DNA of 64,000 nucleotides, from the NCBI RefSeq assembly GCF_030622045.1, contig NZ_CP130886.1, positions 6,704,001-6,768,000 on the forward strand, in the 5' to 3' direction. The DNA comes from Planctellipticum variicoloris (lineage in GTDB: Bacteria > Planctomycetota > Planctomycetia > Planctomycetales > Planctomycetaceae). Position 1 is the first letter of the stretch, and every line of letters begins with the position of its first letter. The notes under the pieces are model-generated. The model was not told the DNA's origin, searched no databases, and saw nothing but the letters and a program-made list of their open reading frames with translations. The position numbers were made by a program, and so were the translations under genes. Shown piece by piece: positions 53,219-61,857 of this stretch.

Positions 53219-54724
53219 ATGACTGCCGCGCTGTCTAATGCCGTTCTCGACACGCTCTTTCCGGAAACGGAGGACCCGATGCAGGACGTCATCGATCGTG
53301 CCCGCGCGGCTCAAGTCGGATGGGGACAAAGGTCCCTGAGCGATCGCCTCGCTCGAATCGCCCGGTTTCGACGACTGCTCGTCGATCGAGCCGACGAGGC
53401 GCTGGAGTCGATCGAACTTCCCCAGCGATCTCCCGGCGAGACCATCGCCGCCGAAGTCCTGCCGCTGGCGGACGCCTGCCGCTACATGGAGCTCTACGCC
53501 TGCCGAGTGCTGCAGACCCGGGCCGTCGGTCGACGCGGCCGCCCCCTCTGGTGTGCCGGGACGAGGATCCGGATCTCCCGCGAACCGCACGGCGTCGTGT
53601 TGATTCTCGGCCCCTCGAACTATCCGCTCATGCTCCCTGGCGTCCAGTTGCTGCAGGCTCTTGCGGCCGGCAACGCCGTCCTGCTCAAGCCGGGCCGGCG
53701 CAGTTCGTCGGCCGCGCGCCTCCTGCTGGAACTTTGCATCGCTGCCGGAATTCCGACGGATCTGGTCGCACTCCTGCCGGAAGAACTGGGAGCGTATCGC
53801 GCGGCCCTGGCGGCCGGCGTGGACTTCGTCACGTTGACCGGCTCTTCATCGACAGGCCGGCGTGTCCTCGCCGACCTGTCGGAAACCTTAACCCCGGCCG
53901 TGATGGAGCTGTCCGGGTGCGACGCGGTGTTCGTCATGGCTTCGGCCAACCTCGACATCGCCGCACGCGCGGTCGCCTTCGGGCTGATGCTCAACGGCGG
54001 CGCGACGTGCCTGTCCCCCCGCAGGCTCTTCATCGCCCCGGAGATTCGCCAGGATTTTGTCGCTCGACTCGTCCGCCGGCTGCAGGACTTCGCGCCAACC
54101 GTCGTTGAGGCCGGTGCGGCTGCCCGCGTCATTCAAACCATCGATTCTGCCCTTGCCGAGGCCGCCGTCCGACTGTGTGGCGAGCCGTCTCCCTCAGCCT
54201 GGCAGGCGGTCGTTCTCGACAACGTTCAGCCCGAGATGCCCGTCGCTCGCTCTGACCTGTTTGCCCCTGTCACGTGCGTGATGGCCAGCCGGGATCTGGA
54301 AGAAGCCGTGGAGTGGTATCACAGGTGTCCGTATCAGCTCGGTGCGAGCGTCTTCGGGGCTCCCGACGAAGCCGCGACGCTCGCCGACCGACTGCGGGCG
54401 GGTTCGGTGGTGATCAACGATCTGATTGCGCCGACGGCCGATCCCAGGGCGCCGTTTCCGGCGTGGGGCGAAAGTGGCTACGGCGTCACGCGCGGAGCGG
54501 AAGGATTGCTGGCCATGACTCGCGTCAAAGCGACGATCGAACAGCGTTCCCGCTGGCTTCCGCACCTGGACGTTCCGGGGGCTCCGGACTTGCAGCAGAT
54601 GCGGCATCTTCTGCAGTTCACCCACGGTTCCGACTGGCTCATTCGCATCCGCGGCCTCTGGGGCCTGATCAAGAGCCGCAAACCTCAATCAGCGACTTCA
54701 CCAGAGACTGTTCGTAAGGTCTGA
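53219..54724 (+). CDS. Aldehyde dehydrogenase (probable C30 carotenoid aldehyde oxidase, AldH-like)
   Basis: 501 residues. ALDH fold with all catalytic residues: Asn134 in GPSNYPLML, Lys157 in VLLKPG, general base Glu230 in MELSGCD (the usual GG is SG here) and nucleophile Cys264 in NGGATCLSP. It sits between two CrtI-family genes, so it probably oxidises a carotenoid aldehyde to the carboxylic acid, the step assigned to AldH in the staphyloxanthin pathway and found in planctomycete C30 clusters. Length and C-terminal basic tail are a little beyond the family core. Its stop is 4 bp before the next start codon. Confidence 0.85.
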   Translation: MTAALSNAVLDTLFPETEDPMQDVIDRARAAQVGWGQRSLSDRLARIARFRRLLVDRADEALESIELPQRSPGETIAAEVLPLADACRYMELYACRVLQTRAVGRRGRPLWCAGTRIRISREPHGVVLILGPSNYPLMLPGVQLLQALAAGNAVLLKPGRRSSSAARLLLELCIAAGIPTDLVALLPEELGAYRAALAAGVDFVTLTGSSSTGRRVLADLSETLTPAVMELSGCDAVFVMASANLDIAARAVAFGLMLNGGATCLSPRRLFIAPEIRQDFVARLVRRLQDFAPTVVEAGAAARVIQTIDSALAEAAVRLCGEPSPSAWQAVVLDNVQPEMPVARSDLFAPVTCVMASRDLEEAVEWYHRCPYQLGASVFGAPDEAATLADRLRAGSVVINDLIAPTADPRAPFPAWGESGYGVTRGAEGLLAMTRVKATIEQRSRWLPHLDVPGAPDLQQMRHLLQFTHGSDWLIRIRGLWGLIKSRKPQSATSPETVRKV

Positions 54725-54728
54725 CCAA

Positions 54729-56291
54729 GTGAACTTCATGAACGACAATCGCATCGCCATCGTGGGCGCCGGACTGGGGGGACTGGCGTCTGCCTGTACG
54801 CTGGCGGCCCGTGGCTTTGATGTCACCGTGTTCGAAGCCAACCCCTGGGTGGGCGGCAAGGCGGCGGTTCTGGAAAAGGACGGCTTTCGCTTTGACATGG
54901 GCCCCACGATTCTCACCGTGCCGTCGGTCTTGAAACGAATCTTCGCGGAAGCCGGCCGGGAGCTGGCCGACTTCCTCGAACTGATTCCCCTCGATCCCCA
55001 GTGGCGCTGCTTCTTCGAGGACGGCTCGAAACTCGACTTGTTCGCCGACGTGGACCGCATGGTTCAGTCGCTCGATGCATTCACGGCGGGGCCACGGACC
55101 GGAGCGGGCTACCGCAAATTTCTAGATGTCTCGAAGACGATGCACCAGGTCTCGGATGACGTCTTCTTCTGGAAGAGCGTCGGTTCGATTCGAGATACCT
55201 TCGACGGCGCCGGCCTGTTCGATCTCGAAATGCTGAAGAAAGTCCTGTCGCTCCGCATGGGCCGGTCAGTCGCCGGCACCGTGCGGTCATTCATTCCCGA
55301 TGAACGCGTCGCCCAGATGGTCGACCATTTCACGCAGTATGTCGGCTCCGCACCGGATGCGTCTCCCGCAGTGCTCTGCAGCATTGCCCACATGCAGACT
55401 GAGGAAGGGGTCTGGTATCCGAAAGGGGGGACCGCGGCCGTTCCACGAGCTCTGCGGCAACTGGCCGAGGAGCTGGGTGTCGAATTCCGCACCGGGGTTG
55501 AGGTCCGACGGATTGTCACGACCGGCCGCAAAGTACAGGGGGTTGCCACCAGCGATTCCGACTTCGAACGCTTCTCAGGCGTCGTCTCGAACTCCGACTG
55601 CGTCCGCATGCACGACGAACTGCTGGACGCCGAGTTCCACAAAGCCTTTCACAAACGGCGACAGTACGAGCCGGCCTGCTCGGGCGTGGTGCTTTACCTG
55701 GGGCTTAAGGAACGCTACGAAGACCTGCTGCATCACAACTTCGTCTTCTCGCGCGATCCCCACGAAGAGTTCGACGCCATCTACCGTCAGGGAATCCCGG
55801 CTCCCGACCCGACGTGCTACCTCTGCGCCCCGGCGATCAGCGAACCCGAGGTCGCACCGGACGGGGGCGATGCGCTGTACGTCCTGGTCCACACGCCTTA
55901 CCTCCGTCCGGGTCAGGACTGGTCGAAGCTCCTGCCGGATTACCGCCGGGTGATCCTCGACAAGCTCGCACGGACGGCAGGGCTGAAGGATCTCGAAAGT
56001 CGGATTGTCTGCGAGGAGGTTCTGACGCCCGAAGGAATTCGCGACCGCTATCGCACGCTGCACGGCGCCATCTACGGACTCGCCAGTCACGGCCGGTTCC
56101 TGGGAGCGTTCAAGCCGGCCAATCGCTATGCGGGCATCGAAGGCTTGTATCTCGCAGGCGGTTCGGTTCATCCGGGCCCGGGGATGCCGATGGTCATGAT
56201 GTCGGGCTGGATCGCCGCCGATGCGCTCGATCAGGATCGCGGCGGAGCCCCTCGTCCTGACGCAACTCTCTCTCTCAGCGGGCGAACGTGA
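54729..56291 (+). CDS. CrtI-family carotenoid desaturase/oxidase (second)
   Basis: 520 residues; the GTG at 54729 has AAGG ten bases upstream, while an ATG at 54738 is a possible alternative. FAD-binding VGAGLGG (12-18), EANPWVGGKA and DMGPTILTVPSV are standard. The C-terminal signature is SHGRFLGAFKPANRY...LAGGSVHPGPGMPMVMMSG, which is more like that of CrtP/CruO-type oxygenases than of desaturases, but this is a weak criterion. It would introduce the terminal aldehyde or complete the desaturation. Its TGA overlaps the GTG start of the acyltransferase gene by GTGA, so translation is probably coupled. The two CrtI paralogues share only the family motifs. Confidence 0.88.
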   Translation: MNFMNDNRIAIVGAGLGGLASACTLAARGFDVTVFEANPWVGGKAAVLEKDGFRFDMGPTILTVPSVLKRIFAEAGRELADFLELIPLDPQWRCFFEDGSKLDLFADVDRMVQSLDAFTAGPRTGAGYRKFLDVSKTMHQVSDDVFFWKSVGSIRDTFDGAGLFDLEMLKKVLSLRMGRSVAGTVRSFIPDERVAQMVDHFTQYVGSAPDASPAVLCSIAHMQTEEGVWYPKGGTAAVPRALRQLAEELGVEFRTGVEVRRIVTTGRKVQGVATSDSDFERFSGVVSNSDCVRMHDELLDAEFHKAFHKRRQYEPACSGVVLYLGLKERYEDLLHHNFVFSRDPHEEFDAIYRQGIPAPDPTCYLCAPAISEPEVAPDGGDALYVLVHTPYLRPGQDWSKLLPDYRRVILDKLARTAGLKDLESRIVCEEVLTPEGIRDRYRTLHGAIYGLASHGRFLGAFKPANRYAGIEGLYLAGGSVHPGPGMPMVMMSGWIAADALDQDRGGAPRPDATLSLSGRT

Positions 56292-57109
56292 TCATGCCGC
56301 GCGCCATCGTCGATCGACCGTCTCCGGCGACCCGGCAGACGCCGTTGCCGCGAGTGTCGCCCTGGCTGCTGCATTGGTTCGCCCGGTACAGTCGAGGTTA
56401 CCTGGCGCGGCACTTCCACGCACTGCGTGGGATCACCGGTAGTGTGAGGTCGCTGCCGCCCGGCCAGCCGGTGGTGGTCTGCATGAACCATCCGTCCTGG
56501 TGGGATCCCCTGATCGGGCTGACCCTGGCGACGAGCTGCTTTCCCGGCCGACGCCACTACGCCGCGATGGATGCCGAGGCCTTGCAGGGTTACAAATTCT
56601 TCGAGCGGCTCGGATTCTTTGGGGTGGAGCGCGGCAGCGGGCGCGGCGCCATTCAATTCCTGAGGCTGGGGGAGCGGCTGCTGGCCGAACCCGACTCGGT
56701 CCTGTGGATCACGCCTCACGGCCGGTACGCCGATGCCCGCGAGCGACCACCGCAATTGCTGCGCGGGCTGTCGACGTTGCTCGCGCGTTCCAGCACCGGA
56801 GTCGTGCTCCCCCTGGCTCTGGAATACGGCTTCTGGTCCGAGCGACTTCCGGAAGCGTTTGCCGAGTTTGGAGAGCCGCTCTCAATTTCCCAGGCCGGCC
56901 TGCGCCACGCCGACTGGTGGGCGGATGCCCTGACGGACGGGCTCGCCGTGACGCAGGACCGGCTTGCTCGGCGCGTGATCGCCCGCGATCCCGCTCCATT
57001 CGAAACAGTTCTCGCGGGACGTGCAGGGATGGGGAACATCTACGGCTGGTGGCGCTGGCTCAGAGGCTCATCCCCGAAGTCCCAGCCTGCAGAAAGCTCG
57101 TCAGCGTGA
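56288..57109 (+). CDS. Lysophospholipid-type acyltransferase (carotenoid-glycoside acyltransferase, CrtO-like)
   Basis: 273 residues. The GTG at 56288 overlaps the previous stop as GTGA; a downstream ATG at 56294 is less likely given coupling. PlsC-family motif NHPSWWD (67-73), i.e. the H-x4-D pair His68/Asp73, then GVERGSGRGA (the block II Glu/Gly motif) and ITPHGRYAD with TPHG in place of the usual PEGTR, followed by VLPLALEYGF. In the staphyloxanthin pathway an acyltransferase (CrtO) adds a fatty acid to the glucosyl carotenoate; position in this operon suggests the same. Only one short hydrophobic segment, so it is membrane-associated rather than polytopic. Confidence 0.82.
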   Translation: MIMPRAIVDRPSPATRQTPLPRVSPWLLHWFARYSRGYLARHFHALRGITGSVRSLPPGQPVVVCMNHPSWWDPLIGLTLATSCFPGRRHYAAMDAEALQGYKFFERLGFFGVERGSGRGAIQFLRLGERLLAEPDSVLWITPHGRYADARERPPQLLRGLSTLLARSSTGVVLPLALEYGFWSERLPEAFAEFGEPLSISQAGLRHADWWADALTDGLAVTQDRLARRVIARDPAPFETVLAGRAGMGNIYGWWRWLRGSSPKSQPAESSSA

Positions 57110-58299
57110 CTCTGCTGGTGCTGTCAATCATCTCTCTCTGCTGCGCCGTGCTGCCGGCCCTGCTCTTCGTGCGCAACTTGCGAGCCTACCGAACGTCTCC
57201 ACCGGTCGACGTCTCGACTCAGTGCCCGCCCCGCGTCTCCCTCTTGATCCCCGCCAGAAACGAAGAACGGGGGCTGAGGGCCACGCTCCACGCGGCGCTC
57301 GACAGCGAGCGGATCGAACTGGAAGTGATTGTCCTCGACGATCATTCGACTGACCGGACTGCAGAAATCGTTTGCGGATTCGCGGCCCACGATCCACGCG
57401 TCCGCTTGGAGCTGGCGCCACCTTTGCCGGCGGGCTGGTGCGGCAAGCAGCATGCCTGCCGCGTGCTCTCCACGCTGGCGACGTTCGACACCTGGCTGTT
57501 TCTCGACGCCGATGTCCGGCTCGAACCGTCGGGCGTCGCGCAGGCTGTGAGATTTCTGCAGGCGTCGGGAGCGAGTCTCGTCAGCGGCGTCCCCCGGCAG
57601 GAAACCGTCACACTGCTCGAACGATTGCTGCTCCCCCTGATCCACTTCGTCCTGCTGGGGTTCCTGCCGCTCGACCGCATGCGACGATCGACGCACCCCG
57701 CCTACGGCGCAGGCTGCGGGCAGTTCTTCCTGACGACGCGCGACGCCTACGAAAAGTCCGGCGGGCATGCCGCCATCCGCGAATCGCTCCACGACGGCGT
57801 CCGTCTTCCCCGCGCCTACCGCGCCGCAGGACTCAAGACCGACCTGTTCGACGCCACCCCGGCAGCCGTCTGCCGGATGTATCGCTCGGGCAGCGAAGTC
57901 TGGCGGGGCCTTGCCAAGAACGCCACGGAAGGACTGGCCGCCCCGGCAATGATCGTCCCGGCCACGCTCCTGCTGGCGCTGGGACAGATCGCGCCGTTCC
58001 TCCTGCTGCCAATCTGCCTGGTTGACGGGGCTTCTCCGTCGGCCGTCGGCTGCAGCGCCGTCGCAGTTGCCTGCGCCTGGTTGCCTCGTCTGCTTGGAGC
58101 GCTTCGCTTCCGCCAGTCCTGGCTGGGGGCCGTGCTCCACCCGCTGGGAATCGCACTGTTTCTGGCGATCCAGTGGTCCGCCCTGTTCGCCAGGTCCATC
58201 GGCCAGCCGGCGACCTGGAAGCAGCGATCGTATGCGGCGGCGAACTCCTTCGATCGCTCAGTTCCGCGTAGCGGTCACGTCTCGGGTGGCACGCCCTGA
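57106..58299 (+). CDS. Family-2 glycosyltransferase (carotenoid glycosyltransferase, CrtQ-like)
   Basis: 397 residues. Start GTG at 57106, again overlapping the acyltransferase stop (GTGA). N-terminal TM helix (1-25), then a GT2 catalytic domain: SLLIPARNEERGL, LDDHSTDRT (77-85), PLPAGWCGKQHAC, DxD motif LDADV (133-137) with Asp134 and Asp136, and an acceptor region ending in R-MYRSGSEVWRGLAKN, then three C-terminal TM segments. The layout matches CrtQ-type 4,4'-diaponeurosporenoate glycosyltransferases and other hopanoid or carotenoid GT2 enzymes. It would transfer a sugar to the carotenoid acid. The last few codons run into the inverted repeat at 58286. Confidence 0.82.
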   Translation: MTLLVLSIISLCCAVLPALLFVRNLRAYRTSPPVDVSTQCPPRVSLLIPARNEERGLRATLHAALDSERIELEVIVLDDHSTDRTAEIVCGFAAHDPRVRLELAPPLPAGWCGKQHACRVLSTLATFDTWLFLDADVRLEPSGVAQAVRFLQASGASLVSGVPRQETVTLLERLLLPLIHFVLLGFLPLDRMRRSTHPAYGAGCGQFFLTTRDAYEKSGGHAAIRESLHDGVRLPRAYRAAGLKTDLFDATPAAVCRMYRSGSEVWRGLAKNATEGLAAPAMIVPATLLLALGQIAPFLLLPICLVDGASPSAVGCSAVAVACAWLPRLLGALRFRQSWLGAVLHPLGIALFLAIQWSALFARSIGQPATWKQRSYAAANSFDRSVPRSGHVSGGTP

Positions 58300-58363
58300 G
58301 TCTTCGAAGGGCGTGGTTCGGACGAAAAAAACACGCCCTTCCCAAAACCTCGGGGCGTGCCAC
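58286..58363. repeat. Nested inverted repeat at the convergent ends of the carotenoid operon and rdgB
   Basis: Outer arms GTGGCACGCCC (58286-58296) and GGGCGTGCCAC (58353-58363); inner arms GAAGGGCGTG (58306-58315) and CACGCCCTTC (58332-58341), all perfect. The outer left arm is inside the last codons of the glycosyltransferase. The structure may serve as a bidirectional terminator; the run of seven As in the inner loop supports only weak termination. Confidence 0.65.
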
Positions 58364-58368
58364 ACGCT

Positions 58369-58989
58369 CTACTCCGCCACTTCCTGCAGCACCCGGACTA
58401 CCTGTGGAATGAATCGCTCGAAGGCCCGTGCGCGATGGCTGATGTGCCGCTTGACCGCCGGGTCCAGTTCGCCGAACGTCCGATGGTATTCGGGAACCAG
58501 AAACAGCGGGTCGTAGCCGAAGCCGTTCTCGCCGCGGAGCTCCCGCAGCATCCGTCCGCCGCAGCGCCCTTCGGCCGCCGCCCGGACTTTGCCGTGCGGA
58601 TCGGCGAGGACCGCATAGCAGACGTAGTGAGCGGTCCGCTCGTGCTCCGGAACCGCCTGCAGCGCTTCGAGCAGCTTCAGATTGTTCGCCTCGTCCTTCC
58701 CCTGCTCGCCGGCGTAGCGGGCGGAGTAGACCCCCGGCGCCCCGTGCAGCGCGTCGACGCACAGCCCGCTGTCCTCGGCGATCGTCCAGCGCCCCAGCTT
58801 GAGCGCCGTCTCGCAGGCTTTCTTGACGGCGTTCGCCTCAAACGTCGCCCCGTCTTCTTCGACCTCGTGCATCTCGGGAAACTGATCCACGCCGACCACG
58901 GCAATGCCGTGCGGGGCGAGCAGTTCGAGAACTTCGCCGATCTTCTTCTTGTTCCGACTGGCCAGCACAACGGACGGCAATGCAGACAT
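58369..58989 (-). CDS. rdgB: Non-canonical purine NTP pyrophosphatase (RdgB/HAM1)
   Basis: 206 residues from the ATG at 58989, with AAGGA five bases upstream. House-cleaning enzyme that hydrolyses dITP, ITP and XTP to keep them out of nucleic acid. Motifs: the starting SRNKKKIGEV (11-20), DGATFEANAVKKA, the catalytic IAEDSGLCVDAL with acidic metal ligands, GAPGVYSARYAG, and GFGYDPLF near residue 158. All are standard for the family. It stands alone on the minus strand between the carotenoid operon and the propeller gene. Confidence 0.93.
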   Translation of the reverse strand: MSALPSVVLASRNKKKIGEVLELLAPHGIAVVGVDQFPEMHEVEEDGATFEANAVKKACETALKLGRWTIAEDSGLCVDALHGAPGVYSARYAGEQGKDEANNLKLLEALQAVPEHERTAHYVCYAVLADPHGKVRAAAEGRCGGRMLRELRGENGFGYDPLFLVPEYHRTFGELDPAVKRHISHRARAFERFIPQVVRVLQEVAE

Positions 58990-59155
58990 GGAATCCTTCT
59001 CGCAAATCAGGACCGGCCGCACCCGGCCATCGTCAATCTGTCGCCCCCTCCGGGGCTGGTGCGCTATTGCGCAATCTAAATCCCCAGAAAAGAGGGCTTA
59101 TCGCGAATCGCTGATCGCCCGAGCCGGAACGGATCGACGCGCAACTCCGTCTGGC

Positions 59156-59221
59156 TCTCGACTCTAGACTCTCGTCTCTCGACTTCTTCCTTTCGACATT
59201 CTGCCTTCGACATTCGTCATT
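59156..59221 (-). repeat. 3'-end repeat copy 1 (AATGTCGAA type)
   Basis: About 66 bp, read on the minus strand as a stretch of AATGACGAA and AATGTCGAA 9-mers followed by GTCGAGAGACGAGAGTCTAG. It begins inside the stop codon (TGA, 59217-59219) of the propeller gene. Two related copies, in the same orientation, lie at 60644-60720 and 61775-61826. Confidence 0.7.
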
Positions 59222-60446
59222 TCCCGCCAATGCAATACAGATTCTGGTCGGAACGGATCAGGAGCTGGCCGTTGTGAGCGGCGATCGACGCCCGGAAGAT
59301 CTCCTGATTGCTGGCCCCCAGGGAATTCCGCGCCGCCACATGCTCGGCGGCCTCGGGATCGATCACAACCGTCTCCCCCTCTTCCCCCAGGAAGAACGCC
59401 CGCCCCTGCCAGACGGTGGGAGACGCCGAGTAGTTGCCCCCAATCCGCTCGCTCCATTCGACGGCCCCGGTCGTGGCGTTGTAGCAGGTCAGCATCCCCT
59501 GCATGCTCATCACCAGCAGATGGTCGCCCACCACGCAGGGTGACGGCAGATCCCGCCCCCCCTTCCGCGGCGTATGCCACACGCGATGCTGTTCGCCGTC
59601 GCGCTGGCTGGCGTCTGCGGAGACGCAATAGACATCGCCCGGCAGCCCGTTGACGACGAAAAACTTGCCGTGACCGTCAGGCGTCACGGTCGGCTCGCCC
59701 CGGCCGTTGTAGCCCTTGCAGAACCACAACTCCTCGCCCGTCCGGCTGTCGTAGGACCGGACCCCCGAATGTCCGTTGAGCAGCAGTTGCGTTCCGCTGG
59801 CCGACGCCACCACGACCGGCGTGCTCCAGCCCCGCTGGTTCTCCCGCGGCGTGCGCCAGACCGGTTTGCCCGTCAGTTTGTCGAACGCCAGCAGCACGGC
59901 GTCGGCGTCCGCATCGCAATTCTGCACAACGAGATCGCCAACGAGAATCGGACAGGCCGCGGTTCCCCACGGACTTTCAAACTTCCCGAGCGGCTGCTCC
60001 CACAGCTTCTTGCCGTCCGCCGAGTAACAGAACAGCCCGCCCCCTCGACCGAAGAAGGCGTAGACCCGCTCGCCGTCGGTGGCGCAGGTCGCCGAAGCCC
60101 AGCCGTTCATCTTGTGAACCGGCTCCGGTTCCCCCTGCCAGACCGTCTCCTGCCAGAGGATCTTGCCACTGGTTCGATCGAGGCCGAGCACGATGCGTTC
60201 GCGACCGCGATCCTTGAACGCCGTCAGAAAGATCCGGTCCGACCAGACGACCGGCGAAGACTGGCCCCCGCCCGGCAGTTCGGTCTTCCAGACAACATCC
60301 TGCTCGGTCCAGGTCACCGGCAACCCTGGGTCGGTGGCTGTGCCGTCGCCATTCGGTCCGCGCCATTGCGGCCAACGATCCTGGGCAGATGAGACCGCAG
60401 GCAGGGACGCCAGGAGAGTCAGCGTCAGCAAAGTGCGGAGCAACAT
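59217..60446 (-). CDS. PQQ-type beta-propeller repeat protein, secreted
   Basis: 409 residues, signal peptide 1-22 (MLLRTLLTLTLLASLPAVSSAQ). The rest is built from seven or eight W-type propeller blades such as RTSGKILWQETVW, DKLTGKPVWRTP, DSRTGEELWFCKG and NATTGAVEWSERI, opened by the planctomycete-typical WPQWRGPNGDGT. These outer-membrane or periplasmic propellers are frequent in planctomycetes; no PQQ ligands or catalytic residues are evident, so binding rather than oxidation is likely. The stop codon lies in a dispersed repeat. Confidence 0.87.
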   Translation of the reverse strand: MLLRTLLTLTLLASLPAVSSAQDRWPQWRGPNGDGTATDPGLPVTWTEQDVVWKTELPGGGQSSPVVWSDRIFLTAFKDRGRERIVLGLDRTSGKILWQETVWQGEPEPVHKMNGWASATCATDGERVYAFFGRGGGLFCYSADGKKLWEQPLGKFESPWGTAACPILVGDLVVQNCDADADAVLLAFDKLTGKPVWRTPRENQRGWSTPVVVASASGTQLLLNGHSGVRSYDSRTGEELWFCKGYNGRGEPTVTPDGHGKFFVVNGLPGDVYCVSADASQRDGEQHRVWHTPRKGGRDLPSPCVVGDHLLVMSMQGMLTCYNATTGAVEWSERIGGNYSASPTVWQGRAFFLGEEGETVVIDPEAAEHVAARNSLGASNQEIFRASIAAHNGQLLIRSDQNLYCIGGK

Positions 60447-60643
60447 GGGGAGATCCTCAGGCAGGGGTGACCGGAAGCCGATGCGGACGGTGAAAAGCGT
60501 AGCACGGGGCGGCGGGGGGTCGCAAACGGGAGCAGGAGTAAGCGAATAGCGAATAGCCAGAGGGAGGAGTGCTTATCGCAATTCGCAATTCGCTGATTGC
60601 TGATCGCCAGAGAAAAAGACCATCGCGCCGCCTTCTCCTCTGG

Positions 60644-60760
60644 TTCTCGACTCTAGACTCTCGTCTCTCGACCTGTTCCTTTCGACATTCCACCTTCGTC
60701 ATTCGACATTTCTTCCCGGCGTCTCCGCGTTCCGTTCTGCGTCTTTGCGTGAAATCTTTT
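60644..60760 (-). repeat. 3'-end repeat copy 2, with adjoining CGCAGAACGG repeat
   Basis: Bases 60644-60720 repeat the 59156-59221 sequence (CTCGACTCTAGACTCTCGTCTCTCGAC then TTTCGACATTC and CGTCATTCGACATTT on the plus strand). It supplies the stop codon of the alpha/beta hydrolase (60699-60701). Next to it, about 60720-60757, lies a copy of the GACGCGGAG-type repeat family, which encodes the hydrolase's last 18 residues. Confidence 0.7.
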
Positions 60761-61676
60761 CTTCCGCCGATTCGCCGCTGACGGAATCGAGCCAGCGGAC
60801 CAGATCGGCGATGAATCGATCCGGGTTCGGCTCGAACTCCAGCGTGTGGCAGGCTTCGGGATACTCCACCAGCCGGCCGTTCCCGCCGTCCAGCCGTCGA
60901 TACAGCTCGCGGGTCCGCTCGTTATCGATAATCCGGTCCCGACCCGCCAGCAGCATCAGCAACGGCTTGGCCAGCGGCCGCGCCGCACGTTGAATCTCAT
61001 CCGTCAGCCGCAGATTGGCCTGCAGAAACGACGTCGAAACCCTTCGCAGCGCCAGTTCGTCCCGCCGGATGAACTCCTGCCAGTGCGGCTCGTCGGTAAA
61101 CATCTCCGGAGCAATCAGCGGAATCGGCAGCCGGGCTTTCCGCACCCCGCAGACGAACGCCGCCTGCAGCGCCAGCCGCTGCAAGCGACTGGCGCTGATC
61201 CGGCTGACCAGCCCCGGATAGAGCAGCGCCAGTCCGTCGACCAGTTCGGTCCGCCGCAACCCGATCGACAGCGCCAGCTTCCCCCCCCAGCTCAAGCCGG
61301 CAAGCACCACCGGACGTGATCGAGATTGGTTCTTACGCACGTATTCCAGCCACTGCGTCACGTCGTGCACCAGCCGGTCCTCGTGGGAAGCATGCCCCCG
61401 ATCGAGCGTATTCAACCCCGAACCGCGACGATCGAGCAGATACACCTCGTGGCCGACCGCCGCCAGCCGGCTGCACGAGTACGCATACCACCCCCCGTGA
61501 CTCTGAATTCCATGCAGCAGCACGATCGTCGATCGCGCCGCACCGCCGCGCGGCCGCCAATGCCGGTAAGCCAGCGGATAACCGTCCGAAGCCCGGTACG
61601 TCCCCAGCACCGGCGGATCACAATCCACCGGCTTGCGAGCAGGCGCCACCGAACAGGAAAAAACGACGGGCGGCAT
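60699..61676 (-). CDS. Alpha/beta hydrolase (serine hydrolase, monoglyceride-lipase-like)
   Basis: 325 residues from the ATG at 61676; a GTG at 61694 would add six residues. Catalytic triad: nucleophile Ser129 in LAGLSWGGK (G-x-S-x-G), Asp247 in LLAGRDRIID and His277 in EACHTLEFEP, with the oxyanion HGIQSHGG near 55-62. The helical cap between 150 and 230 is typical of lipase/lysophospholipase-like members. Cytoplasmic, as no signal peptide is seen. The last 18 residues (ISRKDAERNAETPGRNVE) and the stop come from two dispersed repeats and are not part of the domain. Confidence 0.87.
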   Translation of the reverse strand: MPPVVFSCSVAPARKPVDCDPPVLGTYRASDGYPLAYRHWRPRGGAARSTIVLLHGIQSHGGWYAYSCSRLAAVGHEVYLLDRRGSGLNTLDRGHASHEDRLVHDVTQWLEYVRKNQSRSRPVVLAGLSWGGKLALSIGLRRTELVDGLALLYPGLVSRISASRLQRLALQAAFVCGVRKARLPIPLIAPEMFTDEPHWQEFIRRDELALRRVSTSFLQANLRLTDEIQRAARPLAKPLLMLLAGRDRIIDNERTRELYRRLDGGNGRLVEYPEACHTLEFEPNPDRFIADLVRWLDSVSGESAEEKISRKDAERNAETPGRNVE

Positions 61677-61774
61677 CGAACCGCGGTTCCTCACTCGCGT
61701 AGGGCCAGTTCCACCGGCCGTTCATTGCGTTTCAAACTTGGCCAGCGATCAAGAACCTGGCAACGTCATCCTGC

Positions 61775-61826
61775 CTCTCGGCTCTCTTTCGACATTCCGC
61801 CTTCGTCATTCGACATTTCTTCGTCC
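61775..61826 (-). repeat. 3'-end repeat copy 3
   Basis: Contains CTCTCGGCTCTC, TTTCGACATTC and CGTCATTCGACATTT, as in the other two copies but shorter at the CTCGAC end. It lies 31 bp after the stop of the ExbD-like gene, again in the same orientation relative to the upstream gene. Confidence 0.65.
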
Positions 61827-61857
61827 CGCGAAATCCGCTCCACAGCATACCCGTCGA

